Source: Tissierellia bacterium
GTDB lineage: Bacteria > Bacillota > Clostridia > Tissierellales > Peptoniphilaceae
Direction: 5' to 3'
Length of the DNA: 33,731 nt
NCBI GenBank assembly: GCA_012728335.1
Contig: JAAYFG010000079.1
Span: 1 to 33,731 of the forward strand
This document shows, piece after piece, positions 1 through 8,045 of the stretch (position 1 is the stretch's first letter; each line of letters opens with the position of its first letter). The position numbers were made by a program, and so were the translations under genes. The notes beneath the pieces are model-generated. The model ran no database searches. It saw only the letters and a program-made list of their open reading frames with translations, and had not been told where the DNA came from.

Positions 1-209
1 AATTTATAGTCTTCAAGAGTTGGAACTTCTCCTACTCCCACATATAGAACTAAATCGTCATGCTTATTTTTTCCAACAAAAGTTTCTCCAACAGTTCCTT
101 TAAACAGTTTATTCTTGAAAGCATCGCCTATACATCCACATGATTCGCCTTCATTTGAGCATACAAATTTAACTTTTATGCCTTCACTTTTACCTAGTGA
201 AAATTTCAT
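1..209 (-). CDS. pepA: Leucyl aminopeptidase (M17 family), N-terminal fragment
   Basis: Only the first 69 codons are in the window; the gene runs off the left edge. The start is the ATG read leftward from base 209, with GAAAGGATG just upstream as ribosome site. The peptide has the pattern of the regulatory N-terminal domain of cytosol aminopeptidases: a stretch reading LFKGTVGETF, then a beta strand DDLVLYVGVGE and the start of a helix. M17 enzymes are hexameric two-metal exopeptidases that release N-terminal residues from peptides in the cytoplasm. The catalytic metal-binding domain lies outside the window, so activity cannot be judged. The gene is divergent from the HD-domain gene at 355. 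The family call rests on this short segment only. Confidence 0.65.
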   Translation of the reverse strand, partial: MKFSLGKSEGIKVKFVCSNEGESCGCIGDAFKNKLFKGTVGETFVGKNKHDDLVLYVGVGEVPTLEDYK

Positions 210-257
210 ATTATCATCCTTTCAATTAATATTAATCAGTTGTTTAATCTAATAATA

Positions 258-279
258 TAATATCATATATATGATATTA
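258..279. promoter_or_regulatory. 22-bp perfect palindrome in a divergent intergenic region
   Basis: The two 11-base halves (left half TAATATCATAT) are exact reverse complements with no loop. The palindrome sits between the divergent aminopeptidase and HD-hydrolase genes, 22 bp upstream of the -35 box at 301. A spacer-free symmetric site fits a dimeric repressor operator better than a terminator. It is pure A+T apart from one G and one C, so chance is a real alternative. Confidence 0.4.
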
Positions 280-300
280 ATTGGCATTAAAAGGAATGTT

Positions 301-329
301 TTGCAAAAAAAGCCTTATTCCATTATAAT
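301..329 (+). promoter_or_regulatory. Sigma-A-type promoter for the HD-domain gene
   Basis: TTGCAA at 301-306 and TATAAT at 324-329 are separated by exactly 17 bp. The gene's ATG follows at 355 with an AAGGGG ribosome site between. Both boxes and the spacing are near consensus. Confidence 0.65.
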
Positions 330-354
330 GTATTAAAGGAAAGGGGTTGTTTAA

Positions 355-930
355 ATGAGTTATGTTCCTAATAGAGAAGAAGCTGAAAAACTTTTCTTCG
401 AATACAATAAGTCGGATTCACTTTTAAAACATGCACTTCAAGTAGAGGCTGTAATGAGACATTTTGCAAAACTTTATGGAGAAGATGAAGAAAAATGGGG
501 CGTTATTGGATTTTTACATGATTTAGACTATGAAATGTATCCGGATGAGCACTGTCAGCATACTGGTAGAATACTGGAAGAAAACGGATATCCAGAAGAA
601 TACATAAGAGCAATTCTTTCCCAAGGATATGGAATGGTATCCGATGTTGAACCAGTTTTGCAAATGGAAAAAGTGCTTTATGCAATTGATGAACTTACAG
701 GATTAATCAATGCTGCTTGTTTATTGAGACCGAGTCAATCTGTACTTGATCTATCAGTGAAATCGCTTAATAAGAAGTGGAAAGACAAGAAGTTTGCAGC
801 AGGAGTTAATAGAGAAGTAATCCTGAAGGGAATTGAAATGCTGGGCATGGAGAAAAATGATTTAATTCAAGAGACCATAAACGGCATGTGTGAATACGCT
901 GAACAAATAGGACTTAAAGGAAACTTATAA
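355..930 (+). CDS. HD-domain hydrolase (HDIG-type) of unknown substrate
   Basis: This 191-residue cytoplasmic protein has the metal-binding layout of the HD phosphohydrolase superfamily: His26 in LKHAL, the doublet His55-Asp56 in GFLHDLDYE, and a late Asp112 in YAIDELTGL. Together these give the usual H...HD...D set. The length and the LHDLDYE motif match the stand-alone HDIG family common in Clostridia, whose substrate is generally unknown (nucleotide or phosphate-ester hydrolysis is assumed). The start is supported by AAAGGAAAGGGG about 10 bases upstream and a good promoter at 301-329. It is monocistronic: a hairpin follows at 942-970 and dnaX has its own promoter. There is no membrane segment or sensory domain. 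Confidence 0.75.
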   Translation: MSYVPNREEAEKLFFEYNKSDSLLKHALQVEAVMRHFAKLYGEDEEKWGVIGFLHDLDYEMYPDEHCQHTGRILEENGYPEEYIRAILSQGYGMVSDVEPVLQMEKVLYAIDELTGLINAACLLRPSQSVLDLSVKSLNKKWKDKKFAAGVNREVILKGIEMLGMEKNDLIQETINGMCEYAEQIGLKGNL

Positions 931-941
931 TATACCATAAG

Positions 942-975
942 AATAAATGAATTATGATGATTCATTTATTTTTAT
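942..975 (+). terminator. Hairpin terminator after the HD-domain gene
   Basis: AATAAATGAA (942-951) is perfectly complementary to TTCATTTATT (961-970), with a 9-base loop and a T-rich tail. The stem is very A+T-rich, so termination may be weak. Confidence 0.5.
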
Positions 976-998
976 GTTATGAATAAATATTTAATAGT

Positions 999-1029
999 TT
1001 GAGATATATTATAGTAAATTTGGTATAAT
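999..1029 (+). promoter_or_regulatory. Extended -10 promoter of dnaX-ybaB-recR
   Basis: TATAAT at 1024-1029 is preceded by TGG, giving an extended -10. TTGAGA at 999-1004 could be the -35 box, but the spacing is 19 bp, so the extended -10 probably carries recognition. The dnaX ATG follows 25 bp later. Confidence 0.5.
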
Positions 1030-1054
1030 ATTATTAGATTTGGAGAGTGAAAAA

Positions 1055-2707
1055 ATGTATCAAGCATTGTATAGAAAATATAGACCTATAGATTTTGAAA
1101 ATCTATTAAGTCATGAACATATTACTCAAACCCTTAAAAATCAAATAATTAGTGGAGATATATCTCATGCTTATTTATTTTCTGGAACTAGAGGAACAGG
1201 AAAGACGTCAGCTGCAAAGATTTTCTCAAGGGCAGTAAACTGTCTTAATCCTAAAGATGGAAATCCTTGTAACGAGTGTAGTAATTGTCTTGCTATACTT
1301 AATGAATCAGCAATGGATGTTGTAGAAATGGATGCCGCTAGTAATAACAGCGTTGATGATATTAGGGATTTAAAGGATAGAGTCATATATCCACCAACGG
1401 TTTTAAAGTATAAAGTATATATTATAGATGAGGTACATATGCTTAGTAAGGGAGCATTTAATGCGCTCTTAAAGATATTGGAAGAACCGCCTAAGCATTT
1501 AATATTCATTTTAGCAACGACAGAACCTCAGAGGATTCCTCAGACTATACTTTCTAGATGTCAAAGATTTTACTTCAAAAGGGTTCAGTCAAAAGACATC
1601 ATATCTAATTTAAAGCATATTTCAGATGAGGAAAATTTGAAAGTTGATGACAAAGTTTATCAACTCATTGCACAAAACTCTGATGGGGCAATGAGAGATG
1701 CATTAAGTCTATTTGATCAATTGATTTCATATCAATATGATGAAATTACTTATGATATGGCAATCAATATGTTAGGTATTGCAAATGCAGATATGATATT
1801 TGACCTAGTAGGTGAGATATCAGAAAAATCTGTTAAAGACGCTATTATGAAATTAGACGATATAATTCAAAAAGGTAAAGACATTGAACAATTAATTATC
1901 GATTTGACCGAACACTTTAGAAACTTGATGATAGCAAAGTCAATTAATAACAATAATGACGATATAATAGAGTTTGACTATGAGAGATATAGGGAACAGT
2001 CCAAAGAATTTGAACTAAATACAATCCTTGATATAATAGAATTGCTTAACGATGCACAAACGACTGCTAAATACTCTACACAGCCTAGAGTAATTATTGA
2101 AATGACAATAGTTAATGCTTGTCAATTAGGCAATAGAGGGGATTTAGAGGAACGAATAAAGGTACTTGAAGATCAAATTCAATCCATTGTTAAATCAGGT
2201 GTTAAAGCTCCTGTGGCGAATAGCATAGATAGAACAGCAAAACAAACAGTAACGTCACCAAGTCCTTCTGTAACAGATAATACAGTGGTACACAAAAAAG
2301 TCGTGGAGAAGAAAGTTGAAAAAACTGTAGAAAAAGAAGATAGTATAGAATATGACGATGAAATTCTAGAATTTGGAATCGAAAAAATAGAGGAGGATTG
2401 GCCTGATATATTGGAAAGTATAAAGGCACAACCTAAAAAATCACTTCATGCGTTGATAATAGAGTCAATTTTAGTTGCTTTTAAAGATAATACTCTTACA
2501 ATTGGGTATAATGAAAATTATGGGTTTCATAAGACTGCAATAAGTACTCCTGAGAACACTGTAATAGTTGAAAGTGTTTTGTCTCAATTCTATAATTCGA
2601 AGATCTCACTTCGTGTTATTACGATTGATGAGAGTGCTAGTAGTTTAGATGAAGATATAAAAGGGATTCAAAACTTGTTTGGATCAGATAATGTAGAAAT
2701 ATTTTAG
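1055..2707 (+). CDS. dnaX: DNA polymerase III subunits gamma and tau
   Basis: This is the clamp-loader ATPase that loads the sliding clamp at the replication fork. It has Walker A GTRGTGKT (residues 44-51), a zinc module with Cys63, Cys72, Cys75 and Cys78, Walker B with DEVH (125-128), and the SRC sensor (167-169). AAA+ domains I-III span about 1-360, then a charged linker (about 380-450) and a short tau-like C-terminal part. I start it at ATG 1055 because GGAGAG lies 7 bases upstream; an in-frame TTG at 1040 would add five residues but has no ribosome site. The product is then 550 residues. It heads a dnaX-ybaB-recR operon: the TAG stop overlaps the next gene's AGGAGG. Two A6 runs in the linker (2294-2299 and 2319-2324) could allow slippage to a gamma-like form. 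Confidence 0.96.
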   Translation: MYQALYRKYRPIDFENLLSHEHITQTLKNQIISGDISHAYLFSGTRGTGKTSAAKIFSRAVNCLNPKDGNPCNECSNCLAILNESAMDVVEMDAASNNSVDDIRDLKDRVIYPPTVLKYKVYIIDEVHMLSKGAFNALLKILEEPPKHLIFILATTEPQRIPQTILSRCQRFYFKRVQSKDIISNLKHISDEENLKVDDKVYQLIAQNSDGAMRDALSLFDQLISYQYDEITYDMAINMLGIANADMIFDLVGEISEKSVKDAIMKLDDIIQKGKDIEQLIIDLTEHFRNLMIAKSINNNNDDIIEFDYERYREQSKEFELNTILDIIELLNDAQTTAKYSTQPRVIIEMTIVNACQLGNRGDLEERIKVLEDQIQSIVKSGVKAPVANSIDRTAKQTVTSPSPSVTDNTVVHKKVVEKKVEKTVEKEDSIEYDDEILEFGIEKIEEDWPDILESIKAQPKKSLHALIIESILVAFKDNTLTIGYNENYGFHKTAISTPENTVIVESVLSQFYNSKISLRVITIDESASSLDEDIKGIQNLFGSDNVEIF

Positions 2708-2719
2708 GAGGTAATAGAG

Positions 2720-3067
2720 ATGGCAAAAGGTAAATTCCCAAAGGGAATGGGTGGCGGTAACAATATGAACAATATGGTGAAACAAATGCAAAAGCTTCAA
2801 AAGCAAATGGAAGATATGCAAGGTGAACTAGATGAGAAATTAGTTGAAGCTACAGCTGGTGGCGGAGCGATTAAAGCCGTTGTAAATGGTAAAAAGGAAT
2901 TAGTTGCTATTGAAATAGATGAATCTATAGTAGATGCTGACGATATTGAAATGCTACAAGACCTAATAATTGTATCTGTAAACCAAGCTATGCAAGAAGC
3001 GGAAGATATGCAAAACAAGGAAATGTCTAAATTAACTGGCGGAATGAACATACCTGGATTGTTTTAA
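2720..3067 (+). CDS. YbaB/EbfC-family nucleoid-associated protein
   Basis: This 115-residue protein has a Gly/Met/Asn-rich start (GGGNNMNNMVKQMQKLQKQM), a long amphipathic helix, and the conserved core EATAGGGAIKAVVNGKKEL. Family members are small DNA-binding dimers, usually encoded between dnaX and recR as here. The AGGAGG ribosome site overlaps the dnaX stop codon, so translation is probably coupled. recR begins three bases after its stop. Length and motifs are normal for the family (B. subtilis YaaK). Confidence 0.93.
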   Translation: MAKGKFPKGMGGGNNMNNMVKQMQKLQKQMEDMQGELDEKLVEATAGGGAIKAVVNGKKELVAIEIDESIVDADDIEMLQDLIIVSVNQAMQEAEDMQNKEMSKLTGGMNIPGLF

Positions 3068-3070
3068 ATC

Positions 3071-3658
3071 ATGAGAAAGAGCAATTCGCCAATTAATAAT
3101 TTGGCAAATCAATTATCAAAACTTCCTGGAATTGGAAAGAAGACTGCACAGAGATTGACGTATCACATAATTGAGATGGACGAAAAAGACGTTAGAGAAC
3201 TTTCTGAATCCATAATGGAAGCCAAAGAAAACACTCGTTTTTGCAGTCAGTGTTATAATTTAACAGATACAGATCCTTGTGAAATATGTTCAAATGCAAA
3301 TAGAGACCAATCTATAATTTGTGTTGTAGATAATCCTAAGGAAGTTATTGCCATGGAAAAAGCTGGCAGATATAACGGACTATATCACGTTCTTCACGGT
3401 ACAGTTTCCTCTGATAATCCTAATTTGAGGATTAAAGAAATGCTAGAACGTCTAGAAGGTGATGAAGTAAAAGAAGTTATATTAGCAATGAGTCCTTCAG
3501 TTGAAGGAGAGACTACTGCACTTTATATTTCTCAGTATTTAAAGAGAGAAGGAGTTAAAGTCACTAGGATAGCTTATGGACTACCTTATGGCGGAGAAAT
3601 GGATTATTTCGATGATGATACAATAAATATGGCTATAGAGAATCGTATTGAGTTCTAA
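3071..3658 (+). CDS. recR: Recombination protein RecR
   Basis: RecR works with RecF and RecO to load RecA at gaps. This 195-residue protein has the helix-hairpin-helix KLPGIGKKTAQRL (about 17-29), a four-Cys zinc finger (Cys58, Cys61, Cys70, Cys73), a Toprim domain beginning ICVVDNPKEV (about 83), and the C-terminal GLPYGGEMDY segment. The section after HVLHG (TVSSDNPNLRIKEML) lacks the usual GIGPED wording, so this is a somewhat divergent member. The start lies three bases after ybaB's stop with only a weak ribosome site (GGATTG), so coupling to ybaB is likely. A terminator hairpin overlaps the stop codon and ends the operon. Confidence 0.94.
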   Translation: MRKSNSPINNLANQLSKLPGIGKKTAQRLTYHIIEMDEKDVRELSESIMEAKENTRFCSQCYNLTDTDPCEICSNANRDQSIICVVDNPKEVIAMEKAGRYNGLYHVLHGTVSSDNPNLRIKEMLERLEGDEVKEVILAMSPSVEGETTALYISQYLKREGVKVTRIAYGLPYGGEMDYFDDDTINMAIENRIEF

Positions 3659-3680
3659 ATAAACTCGATGCGATTTTTTT
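3641..3680 (+). terminator. Terminator of the dnaX-ybaB-recR operon
   Basis: AATCGTATTGAGTT (3641-3654) pairs with AACTCGATGCGATT (3662-3675) with two G-T pairs and a 7-base loop, followed by seven T. The left arm is inside the recR coding end. Confidence 0.85.
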
Positions 3681-3725
3681 CGTCACATACGTTACTATAT
3701 TAACTTAGTGCATTAGCTGAATATA

Positions 3726-3756
3726 TGACGATACAATGATGAATAAAGGGTATAAT
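3726..3756 (+). promoter_or_regulatory. Promoter of the yjiH-type gene with the TGACGATA element
   Basis: TATAAT lies at 3751-3756, after GGG. There is no TTGACA-like box at normal spacing. Instead TGACGATA-N2-ATGAT starts 25 bp upstream of the TATAAT. The same element at the same spacing lies before hutU. A promoter without a good -35 but with a shared upstream element suggests activator dependence. Confidence 0.55.
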
Positions 3757-3787
3757 TGAGATATCAAAATTTATTAGGAGGAAAGAA

Positions 3788-5098
3788 ATGACAAGTAACA
3801 CTCGCAGCAAAGACTTAACTCGTTTTGTCTTATACAGTATCATTGGTATATTCATGTTTTTCGTACCAATAAAAATTGGAGAAACTAGCACTATTCCATT
3901 GGATCATATAGTGACATTTATCCAATCTATTCCATTTTATAAAGAAACTTATGGACTTATTTTAATTTTTGTAGGAGTTATTAGACCATTTATAAATAAG
4001 ACGTGGAATAAAACGAAAGTGAAGACTATTTTTTCACTTATAAATATATTAGCAATACCTTTTGCAGTAATGGTTGTATTTAATATTGGACCAGAAGGAT
4101 TGTTAGCAGATAATATGCTACCTTTTATCTTTGGTAAAGTTGCAGTTCCTGTAACGACAATAGTACCAGTAGGTTCAGTATTCTTAGCTTTCATGGTTAG
4201 CTATGGGCTAATGGAATTCATCGGAGTGTTCATGAGACCAATTATGGTTCCGATTTGGAAAACACCTGGTAAATCTGCTGTTGATGCTGTAGCATCATTT
4301 GTGGGAAGTTATTCACTTGCACTTTTAATAACTAATAGAGTTTATAAAGAAGGTATGTATACAGGAAAAGAAGCCGCTATTATTGCAACTGGATTTTCAA
4401 CAGTATCTGCAGCATTCATGATAATAGTTGCTAAAACTCTTGGACTAATGGATCATTGGAACTTCTATTTCTGGAGTACAGTTGTAATAACATTCATAGT
4501 AACGGCTATTACTGCTAGAATATTTCCACTTAGAACCAAACCAGAGGAATATTATGAAGGCATCTCAGGAGATGTTGAGCAAGATGTAACCGGAAGCAAA
4601 TGGAATTATGCTATAAACGAAGCAATTACAGTAAGTAAAAATGCTCCATCAATTATTGAAAATACGAAGAATAACTTAAAAGATGGACTAGGACTTGCTT
4701 TTAATATGGCTCCATCTCTTATGGCAGTAGGTAGTTTAGGACTTATAATCGCACATTATACACCAATATTTGATTTTGTTGGCTATATCTTCTTACCATT
4801 TACTTGGCTAATCAGATTACCAGAACCACTTCTTGCAGCAAAAGCAGCATCTACTACGATAGCAGAAATGTTCTTAGCAGCTCCAATAGTTGCAGAAGCT
4901 TCTATGGCGACAAAATATGTAATAGGTGTAGTTAGTATATCAGAGATATTATTCTTCTCTGCTTCAATACCTGCAATGATGGCAACAGAGATACCATTAA
5001 AGATGAGTGATTACTTCATCATATGGATAGAACGTGTTATACTATCTATATTGATTGCAGCACCATTTATGTATGTATTTATAAACTTTATAATTTAA
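3788..5098 (+). CDS. YjiH-family membrane protein (nucleoside-recognition GATE fold); candidate hut transporter
   Basis: This 436-residue integral membrane protein has about ten hydrophobic segments and the layout of the YjiH family, which carries nucleoside-recognition (Gate) domains. Recognisable parts are the N-terminal LTRFVLYSIIGIFMFFVPI, the central VDAVASFVGSYSLALLITNRVYKEGMY, and the C-terminal SLMAVGSLGLIIAHYTPIFD and AAKAASTTIAEMFLAAPI. The substrate is not established for the family. Its place beside the hut regulator and hutU, and its promoter element shared with hutU, lead me to infer uptake of histidine, urocanate or a related compound. The start is set by AGGAGG at 3777-3782. 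It is monocistronic, ending in a strong terminator at 5107. Confidence 0.8.
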   Translation: MTSNTRSKDLTRFVLYSIIGIFMFFVPIKIGETSTIPLDHIVTFIQSIPFYKETYGLILIFVGVIRPFINKTWNKTKVKTIFSLINILAIPFAVMVVFNIGPEGLLADNMLPFIFGKVAVPVTTIVPVGSVFLAFMVSYGLMEFIGVFMRPIMVPIWKTPGKSAVDAVASFVGSYSLALLITNRVYKEGMYTGKEAAIIATGFSTVSAAFMIIVAKTLGLMDHWNFYFWSTVVITFIVTAITARIFPLRTKPEEYYEGISGDVEQDVTGSKWNYAINEAITVSKNAPSIIENTKNNLKDGLGLAFNMAPSLMAVGSLGLIIAHYTPIFDFVGYIFLPFTWLIRLPEPLLAAKAASTTIAEMFLAAPIVAEASMATKYVIGVVSISEILFFSASIPAMMATEIPLKMSDYFIIWIERVILSILIAAPFMYVFINFII

Positions 5099-5106
5099 AA
5101 TTGATT

Positions 5107-5132
5107 ACAGCCTCTTTTGGGGCTGTTTTTTT
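5107..5132 (+). terminator. Terminator after the yjiH-type gene
   Basis: ACAGCCTC (5107-5114) pairs with GGGGCTGT (5119-5126) around a TTTT loop, with one G-T pair, followed by a run of seven T. Confidence 0.9.
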
Positions 5133-5133
5133 A

Positions 5134-5142
5134 TGGTATAAT
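5134..5142 (+). promoter_or_regulatory. Extended -10 promoter of the hut-block regulator
   Basis: TGG-TATAAT directly follows the T-run of the preceding terminator and lies 20 bp before the ATG at 5163. No clear -35 box exists, because that position is inside the terminator stem. The tight fit suggests the regulator is transcribed separately. Confidence 0.45.
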
Positions 5143-5162
5143 ATAAGGGGGTGGGGTGAAGT

Positions 5163-7874
5163 ATGAAACTATTTGTAAAATTTCTTGGGATTCCTAGAAT
5201 ATTTTTAGACGACTAGGAAATATTCATATCTCAAAATAAATTGAGATTACTATTCCTATATATTGCATATAACGAAGACTGTCAAAGAGATGAATTGGCA
5301 AGTCTATTTTGGGGCGATACATCTGAAGAAAAAGCGAAAGCAAATCTTCGAAATAGCTTATATGAATTGAGGAAGATATTTCCTGAAGAAGTACTTACCA
5401 TCAGAGGACATGACTATGTAGGAATAAATAGAAGTGTAGAGTTTACAAAAGACATAGATATATTTATAGGTGATGATAGAGATTTAAAAATCCTTGAACT
5501 CGAAGATGTAGTATTTATGGAAAAAGTGAATATAGGTAACTACGATTACTACGGTGACTGGGTAAGCAGCGTTAGGATTGCTTATGAAGGCATTATTTTA
5601 GGCTCTCTAAACTCCTATCTAGATAAGGCGATAAGTAGTAAAAATATAGAACGAAAGAAAGTATCTAGTGAGAAGATAATTGAGATAGATCCTTATAACG
5701 AGAGAGCTTACAGAGAACTTATTGATATTTGCATATACAATCATTCTTATACAGAGGGTCTTAGGTACTTTAATAAAATAAGAAGTCTTGTAGAAAAAGA
5801 TTTAAACACTAAGCTGGAAAAAGAGACCGAAGACCTGTATCAAGTACTTAAAAATAAAGAGAAAACTACTCAAGAAATTAGTTCTTCGGACGATTACGAA
5901 AGAGTAGAAATAATAGCTGAATTATTTGATGAGTATAAAAAATTCTTAGGCTCTAAACCGTATAATAATATAATCCTATCTGGAGAGATGGGAATAGGTA
6001 AATCTAGAATTATCAGTAATTTACTAGAAAAAGTGCAAGTGGAAATCGTCACTTTGAAGTTTTATCCTAATGACGTTTTATCTCCATTTCGATGTGTGGA
6101 CTATCTGTTTAATATGTATGATATATACGGAACTGAATATAATCTTAAGATGAGAGAACTTGCTAAAGCTATATCTAAGACTAAGAAAGTCATTTATTTT
6201 GATTCACTTGAGTTTATAGACTTTGAGAGCTTAAAATTGATTTCTAACTACTTGATTAGTCCGACTAATAAAAATCTATTCATATTAGGCGAGTTCAATA
6301 AATCTTGCGTAAAAGATATTAGGTTCTTGAAGTATATCAAAAACATAAGAAATATAAACTTTATTGAAATAGAGCCACTTACTGAATATCAAACTATCGA
6401 GTATATCAATAAAATTGTGGATAACAAGTCTAATTTAGACTATGAGACAATATATAGCAAGAGTCATGGAAATATTATGATGATTAGATATATGTTGGAA
6501 GATGACAATTATGCAATAGGAACTGTAGATGAGATAATTAATTCCCTAACAGATGCAGAATATTCGATACTTCAGAAGATATCTGCCTTTAAGTACAAGT
6601 CTACTTTCTATTTTATAGCAAAATTAGTAGATGATAATGAAATTGAATTATTGCTATTATTGGAGAGCTTGCTTAATAAAGGGATAATAGTTTTTGAAAA
6701 TGATTCATATGTTCCTAAATATGACATTATTAGAGAGATGGCATACGATAGAATGAATCCTGCAATAGCATTGGAAATTCATAGGAGAATAGCTAGTATC
6801 ATAGAAAATGAAACTAATATCGACTACGATTTAATGCTGGAGTTAAAGTATCACTACGAAAACATTGGGGATTTGAAAAATGAAATCCGTTATGAAATCA
6901 AAGCATTGGAGATTAGATTAGATTATCATGACCAATTTTTCCCGATAATTGAAAGATTCGATTTGCTTTCAAAATTGGAAGCACCAGACAAATCTGACGT
7001 ATATGCAACTTTCGATAAGCTAGCTGACGATTTAGAGGAATTGAGAAAGACCATTAAATACGAAGACTATTACTATTTGAAAATGAAAATTGAGTTCTTA
7101 ATGGGTAGAACAATGGTTACTGGTGGTAGGAGTAAAGAGGGAATAGTTCATATCAATAAATTGATTGGTATGGCGAAAGAGATTGATTCCACCAAATACT
7201 TAGTAAAGGGATATATTGAATACGTCCATTATGGTATTCACAGTTACAATAATGAAATCATGCATGAGTATATAGAAAAACTAAAGGAAATTGTTAGTTT
7301 AGAGACTAATATACTTGATTATGCAGAACTTCTGAGACTTGAAGGACTGTATGAAACTAGGATGAATAATCTTGAAGTTGCAGAGGAACTGCTTCATAGA
7401 GCAATTGAAATATACAATACCAAGAGATTTGAAACTATAAGTATCGTTCCGGTAGCTGCTTCATACAATTATTTAGGACATCTTTACTACAAGAAAAAAG
7501 ACTATGATAATGCTGAACGATATTTTGTAAAGGCGATAACTAAATGTATCGATAATAGACTTATAAAATCGTTAGACATACTTTTTGCTGATTATGGGTA
7601 TATGTTATTTGCTATTAGAAAATATGACAAGGCTCAAGAAGTACTTGAAAATGCGTTAGATTATTTTGATATTTTGGGGACTCACTGGAAGAGACCACTA
7701 GTAGAAAGTGCATTAGGTATTATAAAGATATCTAGAGGAGAACTGGAAGAGGCGACAGTTCATATGAGAAATGCAGAGATATTCTTTAGAAAAGATCAGA
7801 AGGCAGATGAGGGTGAATTATTAGAAATTCTAAAGGCAAGAATTAAGACTTATAAAATGACGATTCAAGAATAA
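5163..7874 (+). pseudogene. SARP/STAND-type transcriptional activator with an in-frame amber codon at codon 18
   Basis: From ATG 5163, with a strong AGGGGGTGGGGTG ribosome site, the frame reads MKLFVKFLGIPRIFLDD, then TAG at 5214-5216, then EIFISQNKLRLLFLYIAYN and a further open frame to 7874. Both parts align with the N-terminal winged helix of SARP/BTAD activators. Next come the BTAD/TPR region (about 140-205, numbered from TTG 5241), a STAND-like ATPase with Walker A GEMGIGKS (248-255) and Walker-B-like VIYFDSLEFID, and C-terminal TPR repeats (about 600-870). Such proteins bind promoter DNA and are switched by ligand and nucleotide. TTG 5241 would start an 877-residue protein but has no ribosome site and loses the first beta strands, though not the DNA-contacting helices. 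Its position suggests hut control. It may be a broken gene, a recoded one, or a sequencing error. Confidence 0.75.
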
Positions 7875-7895
7875 AATTAAAAATGCATAAAAAAC

Positions 7896-7916
7896 ATTCG
7901 AAATATCGTCATCTAT
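7896..7916 (-). promoter_or_regulatory. Inverted copy of the TGACGATA box upstream of hutU
   Basis: TATCGTCA at 7904-7911 is the reverse complement of the TGACGATA box of the hutU and yjiH promoters. It lies about 70 bp upstream of the direct copy. Only the 8-base core matches, so it is a weaker candidate. Confidence 0.3.
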
Positions 7917-7936
7917 ATTGGAGGAAAACTTTTGCA

Positions 7937-7967
7937 CTATTTTTCAATTATATTGAAAAAAGTATAG
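7937..7967. promoter_or_regulatory. Palindrome just upstream of the hutU promoter
   Basis: TTTTTCAAT (7940-7948) and ATTGAAAAA (7952-7960) are perfect inverted repeats around TAT, with a looser outer CTA/TAG pair. It has no T-run and ends just before the TTGACG at 7972, so an operator is more likely than a terminator. Confidence 0.4.
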
Positions 7968-7971
7968 TTTC

Positions 7972-8003
7972 TTGACGATAAGATGATTATAATTATATAT
8001 AAT
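7972..8003 (+). promoter_or_regulatory. hutU promoter with the TGACGATA element
   Basis: TTGACG at 7972-7977 belongs to TGACGATA-N2-ATGAT (7973-7987). A TATAAT lies at 7998-8003, 25 bp from the element's start, exactly as before the yjiH-type gene. If TTGACG is the -35 box the spacer is 20 bp, too long for unaided polymerase; TATATA at 7994-7999 would give 16 bp. The GACGAT/GATGAT repeat has an 8-bp period and ends 10 bp before the TATAAT, which resembles SARP-type sites overlapping -35. Confidence 0.55.
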
Positions 8004-8045
8004 GGAACTAAGATTAATGTTTTGAAAAAATCAAGGGGGTAAAAA

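Noticed and set aside
3700..3891. Leftward open frame over the yjiH promoter
   Set aside because: It covers a promoter and the start of a conserved gene, with no ribosome site or recognisable domain.
5214..5216. Pyrrolysine or general amber reassignment at the regulator's TAG
   Set aside because: TAG is the normal stop of many genes here (dnaX, ftsH, ftsX, apbE, TSUP and XRE genes among them), and no pyl gene is visible. A single-gene explanation is simpler.
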